Shown piece by piece: positions 56,100 to 64,000 of a DNA stretch of 64,000 nt; positions within the stretch are counted from its first letter, which is position 1; each line of letters opens with the position of its first letter. A program made the position numbers and the translations under genes. The notes below the pieces were generated by a model, which ran no database searches, had not been told where the DNA came from, and worked only from the letters and a program-made list of their open reading frames with translations. Source of the DNA: Anaeramoeba flamelloides (Eukaryota; Metamonada; Anaeramoebidae); the NCBI GenBank assembly GCA_027625915.1, contig JANTQA010000047.1, positions 14,818,001 to 14,882,000 of the forward strand, written 5' to 3'.

Positions 56100-56595
56100 T
56101 TTAGGTATCTTAAAAGAGGTAATAATTATTTTTATATATTAAATTGTTGATAATAATTTGGAAATAAAATATTATTGTTTAAATTACAAATACTGTAGTA
56201 TATAACAAATTAATTTAAAATTTATATCATTTCTTTCAAATTTTGTGACAGATTGTGTAATAAATCTTTAAAAAAGTCTGAAAGAAATGATTTTAAAGAA
56301 AAAAAACATCTAGATCAAAAATATTCTGTATCTTTCCTCAAATTTCGATCTTTGACTAGGCACAAATAAATGGTTAATATTTTGAATTCAAAAATAACAG
56401 TGGGATTTATCTTTATTGTTTAAAAAGATAAAAAAAAAACTATAATCCTAAAATTTTTTCTATCTTTTCTTATTAAGATAATCTTAATCAAAAAAATTGA
56501 GAAAAATAGCAAATAAATCAAAGCAAAAATGACAAAAAAATAAAAAAAAAAATATAGTCTTTTAAAATTTTTTTACAAATTATGATGAATTTTGT
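56100..56595. other. AT-rich spacer
   Basis: No feature seen. Confidence 0.35.
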
Positions 56596-56600
56596 GAATT

Positions 56601-56759
56601 TTATCTTGTTTTTTTCATTTGATATTTCATATTAGAATCTATTTTACCATCATCAAAGACCAAAATATCATTTTTAAACACTCCCATTTTTTTAATATCC
56701 ATCCTCTCTATCTCACCCCCACTGTTTATTTTTTCCCTTAATTTGTATATATCTATCCT
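56601..56759 (-). other. coding-like open frame, possible terminal exon
   Basis: 52 codons after an acceptor-like GATAG: LREKINSGGEIERMDIKKMG, then VFKNDILVFDDGKIDSNMKY and QMKKTR, stop. GC clearly above both flanks, and the amino-acid mix is protein-like. No start codon at the beginning; two internal Met. Not recognised. Confidence 0.33.
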
Positions 56760-56962
56760 TTAACATATTAATTCAAACTTTCAGCGTCTATTCATTTAAT
56801 TCAAAATGTCTTGGGTATTATTAACAAAATCCTATTATTTCCATAGTTTAATGGTTTGAAAACTTTTTTTTTTATTTATTCATTCAGAGAAAGGTTTGGT
56901 TAAATAAAAGTTATAAAAATACAAAAAAAGACTTGAAAAAAAATAATTAAAATAACAATATA

Positions 56963-57158
56963 CGGTCAGTTCCACTTTTAAGGTACAAACTGTTACGAAA
57001 TTTAAGGCACAAAATTAATATCAAATTAAGGCACAAAGTTCAGATTCTTATAAAAAAAATTGTAAAAAAATAAAAAGTCCAAAAATGTACCTTAATTTGA
57101 GATTTTTTTGTGCATTAAATTTCTTTGAAAGGTTGTGCCTTAATAGTGGAACTGACTG
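56963..57158. mobile_element. Tc1/mariner-like MITE, copy 5 (196 bp)
   Basis: Ends CGGTCAGTTCCACTTTTAAG / TTAATAGTGGAACTGACTG, TA flanks. Confidence 0.85.
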
Positions 57159-57263
57159 TAAAATAATTTTATAATTAATGTGACTTGTTTAGCAAAGTTT
57201 ATCGAGTATATCCAGGTTTTCTAAAATTTATAAGAATAGCGGAAAATATTTGATTTTATTCTA

Positions 57264-57502
57264 CAGTCAATTCCACTTTTAAGGAACAAAATGTAAAAGG
57301 GGTACAAGTCACAAATAAATCTCAAATTAAGTAACAAAATTCAGGTTAGGCACAAAAAAAAACTCGAATTAAAACACAAAATTGATAATTTTTTTTTTAC
57401 AATTTATTTTTCAAAAATTCTTAATAATGTGCTCTAATTTGAGAATTTTTTAGAACATAATTATTTCGTTGAAAGTTTGTGCCTTAAAAGTGGAACTGAC
57501 TC
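57264..57502. mobile_element. Tc1/mariner-like MITE, copy 6 (239 bp)
   Basis: Ends CAGTCAATTCCACTTTTAAG / CTTAAAAGTGGAACTGACT. It is longer because an inner unit (GGCACAAA..AATTAAA..ACACAAAATT) is duplicated. Only 105 bp from copy 5, same orientation class. Confidence 0.8.
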
Positions 57503-57504
57503 CA

Positions 57505-58240
57505 TTCTTTGAAATTATAGAATAATTAATATATCTTTTGTATTAATTTTGGTTTTTATTATACAATCATACGATTTTCTACAAAAAAAGGTAAACAATT
57601 TGATACATTTAGTCGTACTTAACAGTGATAGTTACTTCATGTATATTTACAAAAGGTTCAAAAACCTGATAGAATTTATCAAAGTATAAAAATTCTAGAA
57701 TTATGATCCGGAATGGGTATTTTATGTTTTTAGTTTATTTTTTAATATTTTTAAGAATTTAGTAAAAAATTTTGGTTTTACTCAATTATTTAGAATTGAA
57801 AATAGCCTATACATGATACCAAGATTCTGGAATTAGGTACAAATATTTATATTTTTTTAATTATTATTTAATCTCAATTTTTTTTTAAAAGTTTGTTTTT
57901 ATTCCTTAAATTTCTCTATCCATGAGTACTTTGATGTAAAATTCTATATAAGTAGAATCATTTTCAGAAAATTCAATATATTTATAGGAAAAAAAAAATA
58001 AATTGAAAAACTTTATCCTATAATTTGTTTTATGTTTGATCGGTAATTTATAAAATTTTCAATTTGTAAACACTTTTCTTTTCTGGGTTATGTATTTGGA
58101 GATAATAATTTTTTGAAACTCCTTATCACCAAAATTTGTAAGTTGAGAATATCAACAATAAAATTATTTAATATATTTTTTCCTGTTGATATGAAAGACT
58201 GATTATATAAGATATATATTTAATTTCTGAAATAATAAAT
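57505..58240. other. AT-rich spacer
   Basis: No gene or repeat recognised. Confidence 0.35.
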
Positions 58241-58241
58241 A

Positions 58242-58777
58242 TAAACCCCAATTAAAAATTTTTAACACACCAAAATTCGATTTGTGAAAAAAAAACTTAT
58301 TTTATCAATTCAAAGAAGATTTACCAAATTAGAGCCATTCACTAATTGAAATATTAACACTTTTTTATAAATTACAATACTCACAAAACAATAAATAATA
58401 AATTATCAATACAAATAAATCATGGATGTGTTAAAAATTTTGGAGAGAGCAAAACAAAAAAATACATTAGTAAATTTGTTGAAATTCTATTAGGAATTAT
58501 TGATCGATCAAATGGTTAGATACTACCAACTAATTTTATTTGAGTTCTTCTATTTGGAACAACTTAACTTTAACCTAATATCAATTGTTCAAAAAAATTT
58601 TGATCGAACAAAACAAGTTACGTAATTCAAACAATAAAATGAAAACAAAAACTAAGAGATGAAAAAATGATTTTCATATTTTACAAAAATCATAATTATC
58701 TCTAATTTCATTGAAATTTTATTATTTTGATTGTTTGGAACGTTTTAGCTGTTTGGAAAATTTTGAATTTTAGTTTA
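58242..58777 (+). mobile_element. palindromic DNA element, copy 2 (536 bp)
   Basis: Same ends and inner landmarks as 55535-56075 (GATCGATCAAATGGTTAGATAC, split as GATCGATCAAATGG and TTAGATACTACC). TA at both borders. Confidence 0.8.
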
Positions 58778-58979
58778 TGTCTAACAAAAAGAAAAAAGAT
58801 TTTTTAGATCTATTTCTTTTACTAAATCTTATCAGCAGAAAATATAAAAGTAAATGTTCTTTCATATATGTGAAAAATAATTTTATGAAATACAATAAAA
58901 GTTCATTTTTATAAGTTTTGACATCAATTAAAAACAAAATAACATCTAATATCTTATACATGTCTAAAAATCATATATT

Positions 58980-59200
58980 TCACAATTATTAATTAATGAA
59001 AATAATTATAAAATGTATTGATTTAAAATTACTTCATTATGATTTATGAATTTTAATTTTTTATGAAATATTAATCTGAATTTTTCATAGTAAGTGTATA
59101 TCCAATAAAAAAAAAAAAAAAAATATTTTCTATGATTTCCTTTTGTTCATATTTAAACATAAAGTTTAAAATATATTTGAATTTATATTTATTACTTAAT
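58980..59200 (-). mobile_element. third LINE tail fragment (decayed)
   Basis: Matches 43430-43610 in the same orientation: TTAATGAAAATA, GAAATATTAATCT, TTTTCATAG and the ATCCAATAAAAAA equivalent of the IDHFLWVYPS region. Strongly diverged; no open frame. Confidence 0.45.
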
Positions 59201-59209
59201 AGTATCTAT

Positions 59210-59845
59210 TTTAGCAATTGGTAAATTACCTGAATTTTATAATTGTTGAGCTCGAAGGTTTACTTAAATATTTTTCAGTTAATAAATAATTTTTAATTTT
59301 AATTATTGCAAAATAATTTTGGAAGTACATTCAAGTAATGTAAAGTGTATTTAAGTGTCATCAAATGCCGTAGAGTTCGTTAAGATTTTCAAAATTCAAA
59401 AAATGGAGTAAAATATAAGATTTTTCTCTATTATTTTAAATTCTGGAAAAGCTAACGGCGGTTTTTTATAATTTTGGAAATTAAAAAAAAAACTAAAAAC
59501 ACTCCCAACTTTTAGAACGCAGCAACTTGTTATATTTGGACTTATATATTTTAATTTCTTGTTCAATCAAATATTTTGAATTCTAGTTGATTTTAATTTT
59601 TATTCTTTGAAAAAATAATATTAATTATTCTAAATTAGGAAAGTGATAATTATTTAATTTCTTTTTGAATTTAAATTTCTTTTTATATGTCCCTACGACC
59701 CAAAAAACACTAAAAATGAAAAACTGATCAAATACTTTCCATTTAATACAATTAAAAAAACAAAAATGAAAAAATAAAAATAAATAAAGTTTCAATTCAG
59801 CTTTTTCTTGAAAACATGTTTTGCCAAAATCATTGAATTCAAACT
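59210..59845. other. AT-rich spacer with one repeat-array unit
   Basis: 59340-59480 resembles the 3250-3985 array (GTCATCAAATGCCGTAGAG, GGAGTAAAATAT shared with 41299). The frame on the minus strand at 59625-59891 overlaps the better candidate below and is not called. Confidence 0.35.
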
Positions 59846-59850
59846 TGAAA

Positions 59851-59952
59851 TTATGTATATTTTTTAGATACACTATCTTGTTTAAACTCATTTACAAAAA
59901 CAAATTCTAAATTATGGGGAATTTTCTTTTCACAAAAGGCACTAATTTGGTC
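59851..59952 (-). other. coding-like patch, possible terminal exon
   Basis: 33 codons on the minus strand: DQISAFCEKKIPHNLEFVFV then NEFKQDSVSKKYT and TAA. An acceptor-like GAG precedes it, and an upstream stop excludes extension. A second patch further upstream (about 60090-60165) reads LSTFEYRKYFLELLCTFLFF. They could be exons of one minus-strand gene; no homology recognised. Confidence 0.27.
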
Positions 59953-60169
59953 CTCAAATGTTTTTTTTTAGTTTTAAATGGTAAAATAAAAAAAAAGTTC
60001 AACTAAAAGGATAAACTTTCTGGAAAAGTATTCTAATTAAATATATTAACTTATTCTTTGATTTCAAGCTTTTCTCAACCCCAATTTTTCAAAAAAAAAT
60101 AAAAAAGTGCACAGTAATTCCAAAAAATATTTTCGATATTCAAAAGTTGAGAGTGTTTTTATTCTAAAA

Positions 60170-61639
60170 AAAATTATCACAGTGTTGAATTGAATTAAGT
60201 TATGTTCTTAATTTCGAAAAATATTAATCAGAAAAAAATATTGTGCTTAATTTTATTAAGGACATATACTAAAATTATCATATTGTCATTTCAAAATTAT
60301 GTTTTGTATTTAAGAATTGGTGTATTTCTGTTTATTTTGCATATTTCAGTAATACATGAATTAATCCATGGATTTAAATAAGTTATTGTTTTTATTTTTT
60401 AATTATAAAAATTCTGATACCTCTGTTAATTGACTTGATACAAAAGATTTAAATAATATAATTATTAAATTATTATTCAGTGAATTGTTATTGGCTCATT
60501 GTTTGTAGTTGTTATAGGTTTTTTAACATTTTTTTTGAAATTCGAAATTATCTTTGAAATTTTATCAAAGTATATAGCCTTATATTTATTTTTTTTTAAA
60601 ATCAAAAATATGTTACGTTTCGGGTGTCAATCTTTTGGGCTTTTTTAGATCAAATAGTATTTTTTTTAATTTATTTATAATTCCAAATAGGTTATTTTAA
60701 TCCCAAGAATGTTATAAAACCCTTAATTTGTCAAACATAGCTTCAAAATAACAACACGTTGGGTTGAATTGATTGTGTGCTTGAAGAAAACACTTTATTT
60801 TAAATTGGGGAAAAATATTCATTTGGAAATATAAAAAAAATAAGAAACTATTAAATATTTTTTCTTTTGTTGTTTGAGATTACATTGTAAACTTTTTTTT
60901 GAGTGAATGTTTTGACAAATAGATCCGATGAATTTTTTTTTCTTTATTATTTGTGATCTTTTATCAATCTAAAGAAGTGAAATTTTCAATACCCTTTTTA
61001 GTGTCAATTTGATCTTTGAATTTTAGAAAAATGCTTGGTAAGTGACGATAACCAAAAAAAAAACAAATTGTTTTGAGAAACTTGTGTTTTTTTCATTGAA
61101 TGAGATTTCTTTGTAATACAACAAGAATACAGTTACCTGTTGTCAACAAATTCAATTTATTTCATGAACACAAATTCTTTTTAAGACTAGTGAGAGAATT
61201 TAAAATTGGTAAAAATGTCAATCTGTCTTCAATATTTTTCTTTTAATGAAAGAGAGTTTTCAATGAGATAGATTGAAATTTAAATACCCTATTTAAAAGA
61301 GGAAATTGATAAGAACGTGAAAAGTTTTACCATTTATAATTCAATTCCAGTATAACTAATTGGGGGTGTTGGGTTTTTTTGATTTAGGAAAAAACTTTTA
61401 CCGATTTTCTCCTTTCTCCCAATACCATTTTCTTTCTTTTTTTAAAAAGAGACAGAATGTTACTAAAGACAGTCAATATATTAAATAAGTTTCCTCATCA
61501 TTGAAGTCAACTCCAAAAGAATCTTTGTTAATACAGAATTACCATTTAACAAAAAAACCTGAAAAATAAATAAATCATTTTTTGTGTTTGTGTTTTCTAT
61601 TCGTTTAAATTTTTTTCTTTATTTTCCAATTTTCTCGCA
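60170..61639. other. spacer upstream of the recombinase-like gene
   Basis: AT-rich. A GC-raised patch at 60690-60780, and a donor-like GGTAAGTGACG at 61035 preceded by ATGCTTG on the plus strand. 61195-61345 weakly matches the 48604-type palindrome. The last 80 bp are T-rich, as expected for a 5' UTR. Confidence 0.35.
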
Positions 61640-63088
61640 ATGACTGATCTGGACCCCGATCAAGAAATTACCAAAGAGTCTAATCTACCGATTAATAATA
61701 AACACACAAAGCATATGCGAGGTGCGATTTTCAAAAGGTTTCTTCAGCATTTAAAGGACAGGAACAAGCCAACTGAGATCGAAAAAATCGAAAATTTGGA
61801 TGAAGAAACGTGCCTCTTTATTGCACGTATGAAGCAAAAAAATGGGCAAGACTACAACTGGAACAGCTACCGCTCCAACGTACATAATCTCTTTGGTGCG
61901 ATCAAGGATTATTACCTGTCGAAGGGTCTGGAAGAGTACCCCGAACTAAAAAGGCAATATCTGACCTCGAACAGATACAAGAGGAAGCTTACTGAATTGA
62001 AAGTGGACAATAAGTTTAACAAGCGATCAAGGAAGATTACAAAGGAGGAGGAACTTAGTCTTTTCAAATCCTTGGATATGGAAAAGCCCGAAGATTTGAT
62101 TCTTGCAGCTTTCTGGTCGATTGCCAAATACGGGGGCCTTACTCGAGAAGAAAATTATACGCTCTTAGACGAGCAAGTCAGATGGGGGAGCAATGAAATG
62201 GAGGGGAAATATATCCAGGTCTCTAAAAATAAGGATCGATCGCAAAACAAGAAACAGAATGGCACATCCACATATCTAATGCATGCGAAAATTTACGATT
62301 ACCCAGAATACCCCTATAACGCTTATGAAATAATCACCAATTATAAAAATATTAGTACACCAAAGAAAACAAGCAACGCAAATAAATTCTGGAAGTCAAT
62401 TAATCATTGTTACAATTGCAGAACGTTATTTGAAAACCGAAACATGGGAAAATCCATGTTGTCTAAAATAGTGCGTGAGAAATGCAGAGCCGTAGGAATA
62501 GAAAGGGGTGTCAAACTATATCCGTCACATACCAAGCTCATGCCAAATCTGGAATCTTCAAAGAGGCAAGAACAAAATGTTACTGATAATTATCGTGGTG
62601 GTGGATACAACTATTATCCAAACCTTAACGATCAGTATAATAGACAGAATATACCACAAAATATACCCCAAAATTCTTCTTTACCCTTGATACAAAATAT
62701 TCCACAAAATTCTTCTTCGCCCTTAATACAAAATATACCACAAAATTCTTCTTTACCCTTGATACAAAATATACCGCAAAATTCTTCTTTACCCTTAATA
62801 CAAAATATACCACAAAATTGTCCTTTGCCCATAATACAAAATATCCCCTCGTTGGAAACACAGCAAGAAAGTGTTCTAAATTACAACCAAGGATCATCTG
62901 CTCTAAATCTCCATTTAAATCCACAAAATAGAGGTATTACCATGGCCACCGGGAAAACAGGTCCCGTTTTTAATTTTAATGGTGGCAATGTAACCTTCAC
63001 CTTTAATTTTAATATTGTAAATTCTAATGTGGAGAGAAAGAGAAATTTCGAAACGCATAATACAAATTTTGAAAAGAAAAAAAAATAA
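61640..63088 (+). CDS. Crypton-like tyrosine recombinase, probably inactive or domesticated
   Basis: 482 residues, one exon, ATG at 61640. Residues about 25-130 resemble a SAM-like core-binding domain (QKNGQDYNWNSYRSNVHNLF). About 140-320 resemble the catalytic domain: KYGGLTREENYTLL carries the box I Arg (R169), SKNKDRSQNKK the likely catalytic Lys, LYPSHTKLMPNL a His (H297) where HxxR is expected, and NVTDNYRGG a candidate Tyr (Y318). The Arg of HxxR is missing and the His-Tyr spacing (21) is shorter than I expect (about 35). A 36-bp, 12-residue tandem repeat (QNIPQNSSLPLI, five copies) at about 62655-62845 and an Asn/Phe-rich tail follow. Codons are GC-rich for this window, unlike the AT-rich remnants around it. 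No reverse transcriptase or TIR nearby, so Crypton/DUF3504-like rather than DIRS. Confidence 0.65.
   Translation: MTDLDPDQEITKESNLPINNKHTKHMRGAIFKRFLQHLKDRNKPTEIEKIENLDEETCLFIARMKQKNGQDYNWNSYRSNVHNLFGAIKDYYLSKGLEEYPELKRQYLTSNRYKRKLTELKVDNKFNKRSRKITKEEELSLFKSLDMEKPEDLILAAFWSIAKYGGLTREENYTLLDEQVRWGSNEMEGKYIQVSKNKDRSQNKKQNGTSTYLMHAKIYDYPEYPYNAYEIITNYKNISTPKKTSNANKFWKSINHCYNCRTLFENRNMGKSMLSKIVREKCRAVGIERGVKLYPSHTKLMPNLESSKRQEQNVTDNYRGGGYNYYPNLNDQYNRQNIPQNIPQNSSLPLIQNIPQNSSSPLIQNIPQNSSLPLIQNIPQNSSLPLIQNIPQNCPLPIIQNIPSLETQQESVLNYNQGSSALNLHLNPQNRGITMATGKTGPVFNFNGGNVTFTFNFNIVNSNVERKRNFETHNTNFEKKKK
62655..62845 (+). repeat. 36-bp coding tandem repeat, five copies
   Basis: In-frame repeat inside the recombinase-like gene; units differ by a few silent or conservative changes (CCACAAAATTCTTCTTTACC core). 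Confidence 0.85.
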
Positions 63089-63349
63089 ATCATTTTTTTT
63101 TTTATTCATTTTATTTTGGTTTTTGGTTCTAGTTTTTTACTTTTTGAAAAACAAAAAATTGAAATTACCAAATTTTCTATTTTTAGTATCAATGAAGAAA
63201 ACTTTTAAAGGTTAAAGTGTACTCATTAAAATCTATCTATGTGGTGCATTGTTATCCTGAAATAATTTTCTATTTAATCCCTCGGTTGAGTGTATTAATC
63301 ATTGTTAAAACGTGAAGATATCACAACCCATATCAGGAAATAAATTAAT

Positions 63350-63514
63350 AAGATATTTCCAAAAAAAGCGGGGAATATTTTTTTTTAGATTTCATAAATA
63401 ATCCATCTTTGTTAGTGGAGTTATTTTGTTAATTGACAATATAAAATTAAGTGAAATATTAATAGCAAACAAATCAATGACTATGTGATGTATTTCAAAA
63501 TAAATTTATTGAAA
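63350..63514. mobile_element. truncated copy of the 46351-type element
   Basis: Starts AAGATATTTCCAAAAAAAGC..GGGGAA and follows 46351-46510 (ATTTCATAAA, ATTAAGT.., TATGTGATGTATTT). Replaced at 63515 by the end of another element. Confidence 0.6.
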
Positions 63515-63641
63515 TAAACTATATTTCAAAATCATTGGCCCATTAAAAATCAATTTTTGAAAATTAATATTTTTATAAATTGAAGTTATCTATTATAATA
63601 AAAAAATTAGTATTTTAATATTCAGTTCTATACACTAGAAA
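63515..63641. mobile_element. truncated copy of the 31217-type element
   Basis: TAAACTATATTTCAAAATCA..TTGGCCCATTAAAAATCA matches 31217-31345. It stops where the next element begins. Confidence 0.6.
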
Positions 63642-64000
63642 TTAACCCCAATTCAAAATTTTTAACACACCAAAATTCGATTTGTGGAGAAAAAAAACTT
63701 ATCTAATCAATTCAAGAAGAAATAGCAACCTAGAATCATTCACTAATTGAAATGTTAACAATTGTTTATAAATCACAATACTCACAAAACAAAAAATTAA
63801 ATAATTATCAATACAAATAAATCATGGGTGTGTTAAAAATTTTGGAGAGAGCAAAAAAAAAAATATATATTGGTAAATTTGTTGAAATTCTATTAGGAAT
63901 ATTGATCAATCAAATGGTTCGATACTAAAAATTAATTTTATTTGAGTTTTTCTATTTGGAACAACTCTACTTTATTATAGTATCAATCGTTGATAAAAAT
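63642..64000 (+). mobile_element. palindromic DNA element, copy 3 (cut by window end)
   Basis: Same left end and landmarks as 55535-56075, including GGTGTGTTAAAAATTTTGG and ATTGATCAATCAAATGG. Runs off the window. Confidence 0.75.

Noticed and set aside
62625-62924. Minus-strand frames with VKKNFVVYFV or KGKEEFCGIF repeats
   Set aside because: Antisense readings of the 36-bp coding repeat of the recombinase-like gene.
1-64000. CRISPR arrays, rRNA or a bacterial-type operon
   Set aside because: No evenly spaced direct repeats with unique spacers, no rRNA landmarks, and the genes are clearly eukaryotic.

Overview
This looks like nuclear DNA from an amoeboid or flagellate protist with a very AT-rich genome. 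Five long intron-free genes stand out from extremely AT-rich flanks: a RecQ helicase, an LRR-ankyrin-BTB protein, a double DH-PH RhoGEF, an Acinus homologue and a tyrosine-recombinase-like protein. Poly-N tracts, long Lys/Glu coiled-coil stretches, RhoGEFs and BTB/LRR fusions fit a free-living amoeba. The metamonad genus Anaeramoeba is my best guess, inferred from style only.

Layout. 1-11.4 kb: no long gene; palindromic transposon remnants (a piggyBac-like MITE with its empty site, a Tc1/mariner-like MITE), a 0.7-kb degenerate repeat array and several exon-like patches, the best being a p24-type transmembrane tail on the minus strand. 11.4-15.0 kb: RecQ helicase. 15-26 kb: AT-rich DNA, more MITEs, and a pair of long inverted repeats enclosing a SINE-like segment, a LINE tail and a 50-codon gene resembling a small TOM-complex subunit. 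26.0-28.9 kb: LRR-ANK-BTB protein. 29-35.6 kb: MITEs and AT-rich spacer. 35.6-39.2 kb: RhoGEF (minus). 41.5-43.7 kb: decayed LINE with a nested MITE and a second LINE tail. 45.1-50.4 kb: a three-exon gene for the spliceosomal protein SmE (minus), whose second intron is 4.9 kb long and packed with MITEs. 53.5-55.1 kb: Acinus homologue. 55.5-61 kb: MITE copies and two exon-like patches. 61.6-63.1 kb: Crypton-like tyrosine recombinase, followed by a nested stack of MITEs running off the window.

The SmE gene matters most for reading this window. It shows that the genome has spliceosomal introns, that introns can be kilobases long, and that genes of very short exons hide in what looks like empty DNA. 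Several other short patches of raised GC with open frames and splice-like borders may be exons too; I list them with low confidence. SmE (snRNP core) and Acinus (exon-junction-associated ASAP/PSAP complex) both belong to mRNA processing. I see no operon-like arrangement or shared function among the other genes. No tRNA, rRNA or CRISPR array was recognised.
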